Shown here one piece after another: positions 52,117-61,532 of a DNA stretch of 64,000 nucleotides. The translations under genes and the position numbers were made by a program. Position 1 is the first letter of the stretch, and each line of letters begins with the position of its first letter. The DNA is from Ralstonia sp. A12 (GTDB lineage Bacteria > Pseudomonadota > Gammaproteobacteria > Burkholderiales > Burkholderiaceae), in the NCBI RefSeq assembly GCF_000801955.1, contig NZ_JSZO01000028.1, forward strand, positions 272,687-336,686, read 5' to 3'. The notes under the pieces are model-generated. The model was given only the letters and a program-made list of their open reading frames with translations, made no database searches and was not told the origin of the DNA.

Positions 52117-53037
52117 TCAGGCGCTCGGCTTGCGCTTGAAGAACTTGGCAATCGCCGCGCCAAAGCCTGCCACCGCCAAGATCGCCACCTTGGCGAACTT
52201 GGCCAGGAACGCGGCAATCACGGCAAACAGGCCCAGCTTTTTGGCCGCGATACCACCCACCAGCGCGGCCAGGCCGTACTCGGCCACCTTGTCGGTCTTG
52301 GCGTTGAAGTCGGTGTAGCGCTTGCCGTCCTTGAAGTCGAGGTCGGCCAGCAGCTTCTGCACGGCAGGCTTGTCGGCGTTGACGTGGTCGCTTGCCGTGA
52401 TCAGGTTCAGGCTGATGTAGCCGTCGCGGCCCAGCGCGTAGGTGTTGTAGTTGACCGATTCCGGCTCGTTGGCGGGCTGGCCCTTGGAGCGCGCGGCCAT
52501 CGACCAGATCAGGCGGTGCGTGGCGGCGTCATAGTGCGGGCGCTCAACCCAGCCCTGGATCTCCAGCGCGGGGATGCCGCGCTTCTCGCGCTCTTCGTTG
52601 GCGGCAGCGGTGCCTTCCTTGAGCGACTTGAACAGGTCGTCGACGTTCCAGTCTTTGGCGTCGTCGTCCTTGATGTAGCCCGAAGCCTCGTACTCGGCGA
52701 TCACCATCCAGTCGCTCTCTTCGTCGGTGGGCATGACCAGGCCGAGCAAGTCCTGGTTGTTGCCGTTGCCCATTGCGTGCATGAGCTGGCCGGCGGCCGG
52801 CTGCGGGATGAAGACCTCGTTCGCACCGATCTTGAGCGTGGCTTGGTCACGCAGCGCGACCGACGTGGGCCCCGCCTGTGCGCTGGCCTTGGCGGCAGCC
52901 CAGGCCTGCTTGATTTCCTGTTCCGGATTGCTGGCCTGTTGTGCGTGGGCTGCCGTGACACCCATCAGGCCCATCGTCGATGCGCAGGCGAGCGCGCTCG
53001 CCCAGGCGCGCAGTGCGCCCTGAAACCCCATTCCCAT
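52117..53037 (-). CDS. DUF2167 domain-containing membrane protein
   Basis: A 306-residue protein with an N-terminal signal peptide (ending near GVTAAHAQQ). The core resembles DUF2167: GEVFIP-like NEVFIPQPAAGQLMHAMG, WMVIAEYEASGYIKDDDAKDWNVDDLFKSLKEG, IQGWVERPHYDAATHRLIWSMAA and the final GLAALVGGIAAKKLGLFAVI membrane helix, with a Lys-rich C-tail. The function is unknown. It is followed by the M50 protease on the same strand. Confidence 0.87.
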   Translation of the reverse strand: MGMGFQGALRAWASALACASTMGLMGVTAAHAQQASNPEQEIKQAWAAAKASAQAGPTSVALRDQATLKIGANEVFIPQPAAGQLMHAMGNGNNQDLLGLVMPTDEESDWMVIAEYEASGYIKDDDAKDWNVDDLFKSLKEGTAAANEEREKRGIPALEIQGWVERPHYDAATHRLIWSMAARSKGQPANEPESVNYNTYALGRDGYISLNLITASDHVNADKPAVQKLLADLDFKDGKRYTDFNAKTDKVAEYGLAALVGGIAAKKLGLFAVIAAFLAKFAKVAILAVAGFGAAIAKFFKRKPSA

Positions 53038-53336
53038 GTGCTTCTCCTGAAGACGTTTTGTGTATTCGTTGGCTCGTTTCTTCTATCGCTCTATCTGCCG
53101 CTAAGCGGCCTGCAAGCTGGGGCGAAGCATAGCGGGAGCAGGGCGCCGGGCTGTTATCACGCGTTAACAAGACGGCGGATCGGCTGTCGGAAAGACTGCT
53201 TTGGCGTTGAGCGCAATGCTGCGCACGTGATAGTCGGTATGCGGCGCCTGACGGCGTTCAAACGGTCCGCGCTGCGCCGGGTTTTTCTAGACTGACCCTT
53301 CACCGAACAGACACATACAAAAAAGGGAGGGGAACG
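53038..53336. other. DUF2167/hypothetical divergent intergenic region
   Basis: This 299-base gap separates two divergent genes. A weak symmetry (GTTATCACGCGTTAAC) occurs near 53152-53168. GGGAGGGGAACG precedes the start at 53337. I see no RNA gene. Confidence 0.5.
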
Positions 53337-53855
53337 ATGGACCTGAGCCATATCCTGGCGCGCACCGAGCGCGGCACACAGGAGCTGCAAACGCGCAGTG
53401 GACATGTCACGCACCGCCAGCGCGCGATTCTGCTGCTGATCAACGGCGAGCGGTCGGCCGCGGAGATCCTGGCGCAGTTGAGCAGCGCCGGCCCCGACAT
53501 GGAAGACATAGTGCGTTTGATTGCGGACGGCTACGTAACAAGCCGCGCACCAGTCAAGGTGGCCCCGAAGCCCAAGGCACCGCCGAAACCGGCATCAGCC
53601 GCGCCGGCGGCGCCGCGCCACGTGCGGCAGGCCTCGATTGCCGACTGGCGCCTGAGCCAGGCGGGCGCGTTCTCGGCGCTGCAGCGCTACCTTGCCGAAG
53701 GTCCGGAAGCGCCGCTCGACTTTCTCAATGGCTTGGCCGCACCGCTGTACGCCGCGTTGACCACCTGCCGCAGCGAGGCATCTGCCCACGCCGTCGTCGC
53801 GTTCCTGGAAGCGCGTTTGGACGAAGAGGGCTGGAATGTGACCGAGACGTCCTAG
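53337..53855 (+). CDS. Hypothetical protein with helical N-domain, Pro/Ala linker and C-domain
   Basis: A 172-residue protein that I do not recognise. The strong SD GGGAGGGG lies seven bases before the ATG. The first about 68 residues (LSHILARTERGTQELQTRSGHVTHRQRAIL to RLIADGYV) look like a winged-helix-type module, with the pattern RQRAILLLINGERSAAEILAQLS. A Pro/Ala/Lys linker (about residues 70-95) follows, then a helical domain of about 75 residues with EARLDEEGWNVTETS at the end. It sits alone between two divergent units and could be a small regulator or adapter. Confidence 0.75.
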   Translation: MDLSHILARTERGTQELQTRSGHVTHRQRAILLLINGERSAAEILAQLSSAGPDMEDIVRLIADGYVTSRAPVKVAPKPKAPPKPASAAPAAPRHVRQASIADWRLSQAGAFSALQRYLAEGPEAPLDFLNGLAAPLYAALTTCRSEASAHAVVAFLEARLDEEGWNVTETS

Positions 53856-53964
53856 GTGTAAATACTGAATTTGCGTACTTTTCTCATATACCGGGAATCG
53901 TGCGTTGATGATTTGAGAAAACAGTCGCATTCTCCGTCGCATTCCATGCCACGGAGCTGTTGCG

Positions 53965-54723
53965 ATGACCGAATCAACCTCAGCACAACCCGCAGCCGCT
54001 ACCAGCGGTTCGGACCGCGTGCTGATGGTGCTCGCCACCATCGCGCGCCACGGCCGCCCGGTCGCAGCGCGTGAGCTGGTTGAGCTGACCGGTCTGCCGC
54101 AGAGCACGCTGTACCGCCAGGTGGCGATGCTCAAGCGCTGGGGCTTCGTGCTCGAATCGGCGGGCACCTACGCGCCCGGGCCGATCAGCCTGCAACTCGC
54201 ACTCGGCTTCGACCACGCCTCGCATCTGGTGCAGGAAGCGCGCATCGGCATGGCAAAACTGGTGGCCGAGTCGGGCGAATCGGTCGGGCTTGTGGTGGCC
54301 GTCAAAGACCAGGCCGTGTGCCTGGAGATGGTCGAGAGCCAGCAGTCGCTGCGCTGCTCGTTCGAGAAGGGGCGCGGCGTGCCGCTGCTGGCCGGCGCCT
54401 CGGCCAAATCACTGCTCGCGTTCATGCCGCCGACGGCAGCGCGCGCCATCCTCGCCGACTTGCTGGCCATTGATGCCGACAGCCAAGCGCAACTGCAAAC
54501 CGAACTGACTGAGATCCGCGCTGCGGGCTATGCGTTGTCCGAAGGTGAAGTCGACCCCGGCGTCTGGGGCGTGAGTGCGCCGGTGTTCCGCATGCCCGGT
54601 CACGCGCTCGGCTCCATCACGTTGATGGCACCTGCTACGCGCGTGCGTGGCAAGGAACAGCGTCTGATCGATATGACTGTGGCTGCGGCCGCCTCTATTT
54701 CGGCGCGGCTGCAGGACATCTGA
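53965..54723 (+). CDS. IclR family transcriptional regulator
   Basis: A 252-residue IclR protein. The winged helix is at residues about 15-75 (RVLMVLATIARHGRPVAARELVELTGLPQSTLYRQVAMLKRWGFV), followed by the IclR effector domain (KLVAESGESVGLVVAVKDQAVCLEMVES, PLLAGASAKSLLAF, AGYALSEGEVDPGVWGVSAPVF). It precedes the ABC importer and hut genes on the same strand with 69 bases between, so it probably governs them. hut genes in most proteobacteria are governed by GntR-type HutC, so an IclR regulator is unusual. Confidence 0.93.
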   Translation: MTESTSAQPAAATSGSDRVLMVLATIARHGRPVAARELVELTGLPQSTLYRQVAMLKRWGFVLESAGTYAPGPISLQLALGFDHASHLVQEARIGMAKLVAESGESVGLVVAVKDQAVCLEMVESQQSLRCSFEKGRGVPLLAGASAKSLLAFMPPTAARAILADLLAIDADSQAQLQTELTEIRAAGYALSEGEVDPGVWGVSAPVFRMPGHALGSITLMAPATRVRGKEQRLIDMTVAAAASISARLQDI

Positions 54724-54792
54724 ATCTTCGAACGACTCGAACTACTCGAATTATTTTTTCCACCCCACACGCACCACACAAGGAGACCACTC

Positions 54793-55557
54793 ATGGGGAA
54801 TCGCCGTCATTTCATGCATTCGATGCTGGCTTGTGCCGTGGCGTTGTCCGCTGCGGCGTCCTTCGCAACCGCAGCGCACGCCGCGGGCGAGCCGCTGCGC
54901 GTGGCCACCGATGCCACCTTCGCGCCGATGGAGTTTGTCGAGAACGGCAAGCGCACCGGTTTTGATGTGGACCTGATCGAAGCGCTGGCCCGCACCATGG
55001 GCCGCCCGGTCGAGTGGACCGACATCGACTTCAAGGGCCTCGTGCCGGGCCTGATCTCGCGCCGCTTCGACGTGGCCATCTCGGGTATCTACATCACGGA
55101 AGAGCGCAAGAAGGTCGTGGACTTCACGGTGCCGTACTACCACGGCGGCCTGGTTGCGCTGGTCAAGCAGGGCAACACGGCCGTCAAGACGCCGGCCGAC
55201 CTGAACGGCAAGAAGGTGAGCGTGCAGGTGGGCACCAAGTCGGTCAACTACCTGCGCGAGAACTACCCGAAGGTCGAACGCGTGGAAGTCGAGAAGAACG
55301 AGCAGATGTTCAATCTGGTCGAGATCGGCCGTGCTGACGCCGCGGTCACGGGCCGCCCGGCTGCCGCGTACTACGTGAAGGCACGCCCGGGTTTGCGCAT
55401 CGTTGAGCCGGCGTTGACCACCGAGGAATACGGTATCGCCGTGCGCCGTGACCAGCCCGAGCTGACGAAGGCGCTCAACGCCGCGCTGGAGAAGATCAAG
55501 GCCGATGGCACGTACGACCAGATCCTCAAGAAGTGGTTTGGCGCTGCCGCCAAGTAA
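54793..55557 (+). CDS. Amino-acid ABC transporter substrate-binding protein
   Basis: A 254-residue periplasmic binding protein with a signal peptide (about 30 residues, cut near AHAAGEP). The SBP family 3 pattern is present: LRVATDATFAPMEFVENGKRTGFDVDLIEALARTMGR, then LVPGLISRRFDVAISGIYITEERKKVVDFTVPYYH with GTKSVNYL near 150. Such proteins bind polar amino acids; histidine or a derivative is likely given hutG and hutD downstream. AAGGAG lies 7 bases before the ATG. Confidence 0.93.
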   Translation: MGNRRHFMHSMLACAVALSAAASFATAAHAAGEPLRVATDATFAPMEFVENGKRTGFDVDLIEALARTMGRPVEWTDIDFKGLVPGLISRRFDVAISGIYITEERKKVVDFTVPYYHGGLVALVKQGNTAVKTPADLNGKKVSVQVGTKSVNYLRENYPKVERVEVEKNEQMFNLVEIGRADAAVTGRPAAAYYVKARPGLRIVEPALTTEEYGIAVRRDQPELTKALNAALEKIKADGTYDQILKKWFGAAAK

Positions 55558-55575
55558 CGACGACCGGACACGCTG

Positions 55576-56244
55576 ATGGAACTGGATTTCTCCCCTGTCT
55601 GGGCCGGCTGGTCCGACATCCTTCACGGTGCGCTCGTCACCGTGGAGGTGACGGCCGTCGCGCTGATGCTCGGCTGCGTGCTGGGCCTGCTGGTCGGCAT
55701 CGGGCGGTTGAACCCGCGCCGGCGGTTTATCTACGGCATCTGCACGGTGTACGTGACGTTCATCCGTGGCACGCCGCTGCTGGTGCAGCTCTTCCTGCTG
55801 TTCTTCGGGCTGCCGCAGTTCGACATCCTGCTGCCGGCCTTCGTGTGCGGCGTGCTGGGGCTGGGCGTGTATTCGGGCGCCTATGTGTCGGAGATCGTGC
55901 GTGGTGCGATCCAGTCGGTGGACCGCGGCCAGATGGAAGCCGCACGTTCGATCGGCATGTCGTCGGCGCAATCGATGCGCGCGATCATCCTGCCGCAGGC
56001 TGTGGTGCGGATGATCCCGCCGCTGGGCAACGAGTTCATCGCGCTGATCAAGAACTCGGCGCTGGTGTCGCTGCTCACGATTCACGACCTGATGCACGAG
56101 GGGCAGAAGATCATCAGCGTGTCGTATCGCTCGCTGGAGGTCTATCTGGCGATTGCCCTGGTGTACCTGGTGCTGACCAGCGCTGCCAGCTACCTGCTGC
56201 ATCGGCTTGAGCGCAACATCCGTGCGGGAGGCATGGTGCAATGA
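55576..56244 (+). CDS. Amino-acid ABC transporter permease
   Basis: A 222-residue HisMQ-type permease with about five transmembrane segments and the coupling motif [22 protein letters not shown]. It matches the polar amino-acid importers (HisM/GlnP type). It is the only permease gene, so it would act as a homodimer. It lies 18 bases after the binding protein gene and overlaps the ATPase gene by four bases. Confidence 0.94.
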   Translation: MELDFSPVWAGWSDILHGALVTVEVTAVALMLGCVLGLLVGIGRLNPRRRFIYGICTVYVTFIRGTPLLVQLFLLFFGLPQFDILLPAFVCGVLGLGVYSGAYVSEIVRGAIQSVDRGQMEAARSIGMSSAQSMRAIILPQAVVRMIPPLGNEFIALIKNSALVSLLTIHDLMHEGQKIISVSYRSLEVYLAIALVYLVLTSAASYLLHRLERNIRAGGMVQ

Positions 56245-57032
56245 ACGTGAACCCGCAAACACTTAAATCTGCGCTGGATGTGCCCATGATCCAGATCCGC
56301 GGCCTGACCAAATCGTACGGTGATCACACGGTGCTCAAGGGCATCGACTTCGAGGTCGATGCCTCGCAGGTGGTGGTTGTGATCGGCCCCAGCGGTTCGG
56401 GCAAGAGCACCTTCCTGCGCTGCTGCAACGGACTGGAAGTGCCGGAAGGCGGCACCATCGACATCTGCGGCAAGCGGCTGATCGACAACGGCACAATGCT
56501 GCCCGAGAGCGATCTGAACCACTTGCGCCAGCAGGTCGGCATGGTGTTCCAGTCGTTCAATCTGTTCCCGCACCTTTCGGTGCTGCACAACGTCACCGTC
56601 GGGCCGCGCATGCTGCGCGGCAAGTCGAAGCACGAAGCCGAAACGCAAGCGCGTGAGCTGTTGCAGAAGGTGGGCCTGGCGCACAAGGCGGATGCGATGC
56701 CCGCGAGCCTCTCCGGCGGTCAGAAGCAGCGCGTGGCGATTGCACGTGCGCTGGCGATGGAACCGAAGGTGATGCTGTTCGACGAGCCGACGTCTGCGCT
56801 CGACCCCGAACTCGTCGGCGAGGTGCTGCAGGTGATGAAGCTGCTCGCCAAGGAAGGCATGACGATGCTGGTCGTCACACACGAGATGGGCTTTGCACGC
56901 GAAGTGGCTGACGTGGTGGTGGTCATGGATGGCGGCGGCATTGTCGAAGCCGGTCCGCCGTCGGTCATCTTTGGCGAGCCCAAGGAAGCGCGTACGCGTT
57001 CGTTCCTGCAAGCGGTGCTCACGCGCTCATGA
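56241..57032 (+). CDS. Amino-acid ABC transporter ATP-binding protein
   Basis: A 263-residue ATPase: Walker [14 protein letters not shown], signature [17 protein letters not shown], Walker [14 protein letters not shown], and Q-loop [18 protein letters not shown]. It matches the polar amino-acid importer ATPases (HisP/GlnQ type). The start at 56241 overlaps the permease stop (ATGA). It overlaps hutG downstream by four bases. A second ATG at 56286 (MIQIRG) is a weaker alternative. Confidence 0.95.
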   Translation: MNVNPQTLKSALDVPMIQIRGLTKSYGDHTVLKGIDFEVDASQVVVVIGPSGSGKSTFLRCCNGLEVPEGGTIDICGKRLIDNGTMLPESDLNHLRQQVGMVFQSFNLFPHLSVLHNVTVGPRMLRGKSKHEAETQARELLQKVGLAHKADAMPASLSGGQKQRVAIARALAMEPKVMLFDEPTSALDPELVGEVLQVMKLLAKEGMTMLVVTHEMGFAREVADVVVVMDGGGIVEAGPPSVIFGEPKEARTRSFLQAVLTRS

Positions 57033-57979
57033 CGATGACGACGTTTGATGCTTCTATCTGGCGAGGCCGTGATGACACAGGCGAGCGTGGTGATGTGACG
57101 CGCCTGTTCCAGGTCGCGCAGTCTGCCTATGTGACGTCGCTGTCTGGTACGCCTACGCTGCTCGGTTTCGCCTGCGATGCTGGCGTCGCACGCAACCATG
57201 GTCGCGTGGGTGCCGTGCAGGCGCCGCGCGAGATTCGTCGTGCGTTGGCCAACGTGCCGGCGCATGGCCTTGCGGTGCTCGCCGATGCGGGTGATGTCAC
57301 GTGTGATGACGGCGATCTCGAAGGTGCCCAAGCCGAACTCGGTGAAGCCGTGTGCGAACTGCTCGATGCCGGCGCACGTCCGGTCGTGCTGGGCGGTGGT
57401 CACGAGGTGGCATTCGGCACCTATCAGGGGTTGCGCAAGCACTGGCAGAAACAGGGTTGGCGCGGGCGTCTGGCCGTCGTCAACTTTGACGCGCATTTCG
57501 ATCTGCGCACGAGCCGCCCTGGCAACTCCGGCACGCCGTTCGACCAGATCGCTGAGGACTGCGCCGCGCACGGCATTGACCTGACGTACTGCTGCCTGGG
57601 TGTGAGCCGCTTATCCAACACGCCCGCGTTGTTCGACCGCGCCGATGCGCTGCACGCGCACTACGTGGAAGACACCGACGTGCAGGAGCGCCACCTCGAT
57701 GCACGCATGGCCGATCTGGACGCGTGGCTGGCCAATGTCGATCACGTTTACCTGACCATCGACATGGATGTGTTGGCTGCCGCTGTGGCGCCGGGTGTGT
57801 CCGCGCCTGCCGCCTATGGCATCACGCTGCCAGTGCTTGAAGCACTCGTGCAGCATGTGTGCGCGACGGGCAAGGTGCGCGTGGCGGACATCGCCGAGAC
57901 CAATCCCGAATACGACCAAGATCGCCGCACCGTCCGTGTGGCGGCACGCCTGGCGTATCACTTGCTGCGCCGCTCATGA
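57029..57979 (+). CDS. hutG: Formimidoylglutamase
   Basis: HutG, 316 residues, an arginase-fold manganese enzyme hydrolysing N-formimidoyl-L-glutamate to glutamate and formamide in histidine breakdown. Metal-binding motifs are [26 protein letters not shown] and [12 protein letters not shown], all arginase-family; the [12 protein letters not shown] motif is typical for HutG. Its ATG overlaps the ATPase stop by four bases and its stop overlaps hutD by four. Histidase and urocanase genes are not in the window. Confidence 0.93.
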   Translation: MTMTTFDASIWRGRDDTGERGDVTRLFQVAQSAYVTSLSGTPTLLGFACDAGVARNHGRVGAVQAPREIRRALANVPAHGLAVLADAGDVTCDDGDLEGAQAELGEAVCELLDAGARPVVLGGGHEVAFGTYQGLRKHWQKQGWRGRLAVVNFDAHFDLRTSRPGNSGTPFDQIAEDCAAHGIDLTYCCLGVSRLSNTPALFDRADALHAHYVEDTDVQERHLDARMADLDAWLANVDHVYLTIDMDVLAAAVAPGVSAPAAYGITLPVLEALVQHVCATGKVRVADIAETNPEYDQDRRTVRVAARLAYHLLRRS

Positions 57980-58554
57980 AGCTGATCCCTGCCGACGCAA
58001 TGCGCCGCATGCCGTGGAAGAACGGCGGCGGTGTCACCACCGAAATCGCCATCGCACCGGCCGGTGCCACGATTGAAAACTTTGACTGGCGCGTGAGCAC
58101 CGCGCAAGTGGATGCGGCGGGACCGTTCTCGCGCTTTGCCGGCATCGACCGCTCGCTGGCGGTGATCGCGGGTGGGCGGCTGACGATGCATCGCGCGGAC
58201 GGCGAAGTCGTGTCGCTTTCGCCGGGCGAGGCTCCCGTGCGCTTTCCTGGGGAAGTGGACATTCACGCCACGCTCGACGCACCGCTCTCGGACTTCAACG
58301 TGATGACGCGCCGCAGCGCTTGGGCGCATCACGCCGAAGCGATCACGCTGGCCGCCGGCGAGCGCCGGTCGTTGCCGCGCACGCATCCGGGCATGCAATG
58401 GCTGGTCTACTGCGTGCACGGCGTACTGTCGCTTGATGGCGTTGACGTGCCGCAAGGTGGGGCAGTGTGGCTGGATGCGCCGTCCGGTAGCGATGCGCTG
58501 GTCGCGCGCGTTGGTTCGATCGGCTATCTGGTCGCGCTCTGGCCGGTCGCGTGA
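57976..58554 (+). CDS. hutD: HutD family protein
   Basis: A 192-residue cupin of the HutD family (Ves/HutD), from the ATG at 57976 that overlaps the hutG stop. The pattern [25 protein letters not shown] near the start, [32 protein letters not shown] and [11 protein letters not shown] are characteristic. HutD may act as a governor that limits urocanate build-up; this is a proposal for Pseudomonas. It closes the IclR-ABC-hutG-hutD unit. Confidence 0.93.
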   Translation: MKLIPADAMRRMPWKNGGGVTTEIAIAPAGATIENFDWRVSTAQVDAAGPFSRFAGIDRSLAVIAGGRLTMHRADGEVVSLSPGEAPVRFPGEVDIHATLDAPLSDFNVMTRRSAWAHHAEAITLAAGERRSLPRTHPGMQWLVYCVHGVLSLDGVDVPQGGAVWLDAPSGSDALVARVGSIGYLVALWPVA

Positions 58555-58587
58555 GTTTGCGCTGGGTCAAGAAAGCGGCCAAAAGAA

Positions 58588-58609
58588 AAGGGACCCCGTA
58601 GGGTCCCTT
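58588..58609 (-). terminator. Terminator between hutD and the HU gene
   Basis: AAGGGACCC pairs with GGGTCCCTT around CGTA. On the minus strand TTTCTTTTGG follows, a T-rich tail suited to the HU gene; on the plus strand the tail is weak. Confidence 0.75.
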
Positions 58610-58647
58610 GCAAGTCTCCCGGCTCCGTAGAGCTCGGCAGAAGACTC

Positions 58648-58932
58648 TTACTTCTTCTTGTTCACGGCATCCTTGAAGCCCTTGCCAGCCGTGAACTTCA
58701 CGGTCTTGGTTGCCGGGATCTTGATGGCTTCGCCGGTGCGCGGGTTGCGGCCGGTGCGTGCAGCACGCTTGCCCGACGAGAACGAACCGAAGCCAACCAG
58801 CGTGATGGTGCCGCCCTTGGCGACGGTCTTCTTGATGTTTTCCAGCGCGGAGTTCAGCGCGCGCTCGGCGGCGGCGTTGCTCAGTTCTGCGTCTTTTGCA
58901 ATGGCGGCTACGAGTTCGGATTTGGTCGTCAT
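58648..58932 (-). CDS. hupB: HU family DNA-binding protein
   Basis: A 94-residue HU histone-like protein from the ATG at 58932. [26 protein letters not shown] forms the dimerisation helices, and [45 protein letters not shown] the beta arms, with the DNA-intercalating NPRTGE motif. It folds and condenses the chromosome. It is divergent from the NAD(P)-binding gene. Confidence 0.97.
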   Translation of the reverse strand: MTTKSELVAAIAKDAELSNAAAERALNSALENIKKTVAKGGTITLVGFGSFSSGKRAARTGRNPRTGEAIKIPATKTVKFTAGKGFKDAVNKKK

Positions 58933-59233
58933 GTCAGTTCCCCACATCAGGTTTGTTGGACAGCGTTGTACTGCGACCCGTTTTATATCACCGTTGCGAA
59001 GGGTTGCAAATCCCCTAACTGCAAGGCTTTGCGGGCCGTTGCTCGTAACCGACACTTGTCCTGTCTACGTTTGCGGGCCGGGCATCCGGGAAACACCTGA
59101 TATCGACAGGGTTTGTTTGCATTTCGAAAAGCATCGTCCGCACCGAAAGCGCGCACGCCGGGTGCCGGAAGCGGGCACGAAAGCCGCCGTACACTGTGTG
59201 TTCGCAGCCAATGCAAACCTCATGGAGAACATC
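58933..59233. other. HU/NAD(P)-binding gene divergent intergenic region
   Basis: This 301-base gap holds the HU promoter (listed separately) and the promoter of the plus-strand gene. No other feature is seen. Confidence 0.5.
58982..59009 (-). promoter_or_regulatory. Sigma-70-type promoter for the HU gene
   Basis: On the minus strand TTGCAA (-35) and TATAAA (-10) are separated by 16 bases, 50 bases upstream of the HU start. AT-rich sequence surrounds the -10. Confidence 0.55.
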
Positions 59234-59986
59234 ATGTCGAGTTCGCAAACGCCTGTCGCACAAGGCTTCGCGGGCAGCGGCGATGCCGCCGAGCAGCCAC
59301 GCGGACCGGCCGTGCTGGTGGCCGGCGCCAACGGATTGGTGGGCCGCGCGGTGGTGCACCGCCTGGTTGCGCAGACCTGGGCCGGCAGCGTGACCGCGCT
59401 GGTGCGGCGTCAGGGGGCCTTGACACCGGGGCAGGCGATGCCCGGCAGGTTGCGCGAGTGCGTGGTCGATTTCGACCGGCTGGACGCTCCCGAAGCGCAG
59501 TCCGCACTGGCCGCCGACATCGTCATCTGCGCGCTTGGCACGACCATCCGCCAGGCCGGTTCACAGGCGGCATTCCGGCGTGTTGATGTTGAATATCCGG
59601 CGGAGCTGGCACGGCGCGCGTTCGCGGCGGGTGCGCACCATTTCCTGCTGGTGAGCGCGCTGGGCGCCGATGCGCGTTCGGGCGTTTTTTACAATCGCTG
59701 CAAGGGCGAAGTGGAAGCAGACATTCTGTCGATCGGCTTTCCGTCGGTCACGATCGTGCGGCCGTCGCTGCTGCTCGGCAAGCGCAGCGAATTCCGGTTT
59801 GGCGAACGCATTGCACAAAATCTGTCGCACGCAATCGGATGGGTGGTGCCCAAAGCATGGCGGCCGGTGCCTGCGGAATCGGTGGCGGCCGCACTGGTGG
59901 CCGCGGCGCGTGTGGATGCGCCGGGTGCGCGTGTGCTCGAGAACGCTGCGCTACTGGCCGCAAAAGACGAACGGCCGGTGGTTTGA
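59234..59986 (+). CDS. NAD(P)-binding protein, NAD-dependent epimerase/dehydratase-like
   Basis: A 250-residue Rossmann protein. I prefer the ATG at 59234 (MSSSQTP), since GGAG lies seven bases before it; an ATG at 59222 is also in frame. The glycine-rich motif is VLVAGANGLVGRAVVHRL, then VICALGTTIRQAGSQAAFRRVDVEYP, LLVSALGADARSGVFYNRCKGEVE (Tyr-x3-Lys-like YNRCK) and VTIVRPSLLLGKRSEFR. It resembles the HTATIP2/YwnB oxidoreductases; substrate is unknown. A hairpin encloses its stop codon. Confidence 0.88.
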   Translation: MSSSQTPVAQGFAGSGDAAEQPRGPAVLVAGANGLVGRAVVHRLVAQTWAGSVTALVRRQGALTPGQAMPGRLRECVVDFDRLDAPEAQSALAADIVICALGTTIRQAGSQAAFRRVDVEYPAELARRAFAAGAHHFLLVSALGADARSGVFYNRCKGEVEADILSIGFPSVTIVRPSLLLGKRSEFRFGERIAQNLSHAIGWVVPKAWRPVPAESVAAALVAAARVDAPGARVLENAALLAAKDERPVV

Positions 59987-59999
59987 GCCACCGGCCGTT
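59970..59999 (-). terminator. Twelve-base-pair hairpin spanning the stop codon
   Basis: AACGGCCGGTGG pairs perfectly with CCACCGGCCGTT around TTTGAG, so the TGA stop of the NAD(P)-binding gene is in the loop. On the minus strand a T-rich CGTCTTTTGCGG follows, which suits termination of the MFS transporter gene. Confidence 0.6.
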
Positions 60000-60023
60000 G
60001 CCGAGTCGGATGATTTCAGTGGC

Positions 60024-61355
60024 TTACTTCTCGATCGGCTTGCCTGTGCGATCGTGCATCAGCGACAGTGCAAACACGCTGATGATGGCAGCGACCATCA
60101 CGTAGTACGACGGTGCCAGCTTGCTGCCCGTGCTGGCGATCAGCCACGTCACGATCAGCGGAGCAAAGCCGCCGAAGATCGTCACCGCCAGGTTGTACGA
60201 AATAGACAGGCCGGTAGAGCGCACCGCGGTCGGGAACTGCTCGGCCAGCACCGCCGGCGCGGGGCCGGTGAACGCGGCCAGCAGCACCCCCAGGATTACC
60301 TGCACCTGCAGCAGCGTCTGCACGGTCGGGTCGACGTTCAGCCAGTGGAAGAGCGGATACGCGGCGGCGGCGATGATGAGTGCCACCGTGCCCAACATGC
60401 GCTTGCGGCCGATGCGGTCAGACAGCGTGCCCATGATCGGGCACAGCACGAAGATGATCGCCCCGCACAGTGCCGTCGACTGGAACGTCGCGCCCAGCGG
60501 CAGGCCGAGCTGCTGCTTGGCATACGTCGGCATGTAGAACACCAGCGTGTACGTGCAGACCGTCCACAGGATGGTCACGCCCAGGCCGCCGAGCACTTCG
60601 CGCGGGTGATCGCGTAGCACCTGCGACAGCGGCGCGAGACGCGATTCCATCTCGGCCTTGGCCTTCTGCTCTTCAAACGCGGGCGGCTCATGCAGGTGCG
60701 AGCGGATGTACATGCCCACCGGGCCGATCAGCAAGCCGAACAGGAACGGAATGCGCCAGCCCCAGGCGTCGATCTGCTCGGGCGACAGGCCGTTGGTGAC
60801 GATCGCGCCCATCGCTGCACCGAGGATGAACGAGATGCCCTGGCTCGCCTGCTGCCAGCTTGCGAAGTAACCGCGGCGTTCATCCGGCGAGTATTCGATC
60901 AGGAATGCCGTGGCACCGCCGACTTCACCGCCAGCCGAGAAGCCCTGGATGAGCCGCGCGATCACGATCAGGATCGGCGCGCCGATGCCGATCTGCGAAT
61001 ACGTTGGTGCGAGCCCGATGATGGCCGTGCCGATCGCCATCAGCATGATGGTGAGCGTCAGTGCTGCCTTGCGTCCCACGCGATCGGCATAGACGCCGAG
61101 CACCACCGCTCCGACCGGCCGCATGAAGAAGCCCACGCCAAAGGTCGCAACCGTCAGCATGAATGAGGTGAAGTCGTTACCCGTGGGAAAGAACAGCCGC
61201 GCGATGATGACCGCAAAGAAGCTGTAGACAGTAAAGTCGAACCATTCAAGGCCGTTGCCGATGGTGGCGGCGATGATGGCCTTGCGCCGGGTGGATGCGG
61301 ATATGGCCGGGGCCGTTGCACGAGCACCCGGAGCGGGCGTTGCCGTGGCTTGCAT
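60024..61355 (-). CDS. MHS family MFS transporter
   Basis: A 443-residue inner-membrane transporter with about 12 helices, of the metabolite:H+ symporter (MHS) family: IGNGLEWFDFTVYSFFAVIIARLFFP near the start, FGVGFFMRPVGAVVLGVYADRVGRKAALTLTI motif, RLIQGFSAGGEVGGATAFLIEYSPDERRGYFASW, and LSDRIGRKR in the middle. MHS members carry citrate, alpha-ketoglutarate, proline or aromatic acids; this one cannot be resolved. It is convergent with the NAD(P)-binding gene. Confidence 0.94.
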   Translation of the reverse strand: MQATATPAPGARATAPAISASTRRKAIIAATIGNGLEWFDFTVYSFFAVIIARLFFPTGNDFTSFMLTVATFGVGFFMRPVGAVVLGVYADRVGRKAALTLTIMLMAIGTAIIGLAPTYSQIGIGAPILIVIARLIQGFSAGGEVGGATAFLIEYSPDERRGYFASWQQASQGISFILGAAMGAIVTNGLSPEQIDAWGWRIPFLFGLLIGPVGMYIRSHLHEPPAFEEQKAKAEMESRLAPLSQVLRDHPREVLGGLGVTILWTVCTYTLVFYMPTYAKQQLGLPLGATFQSTALCGAIIFVLCPIMGTLSDRIGRKRMLGTVALIIAAAAYPLFHWLNVDPTVQTLLQVQVILGVLLAAFTGPAPAVLAEQFPTAVRSTGLSISYNLAVTIFGGFAPLIVTWLIASTGSKLAPSYYVMVAAIISVFALSLMHDRTGKPIEK

Positions 61356-61532
61356 GGATGTGTCCTCCAGTTGTTATGGGCATCGCACGCCGCGATCTCT
61401 CCCCCGCGCGACGGCGAAGCGGCCATAGTAAGTGATTCGGCAAGGAATGCGGTCACACAGTGTGAAAGCCATTGAATCGACTCGGCCAATCATTGTCCAA
61501 CGCATATGCACATGCATCTGACGGAGCACATC

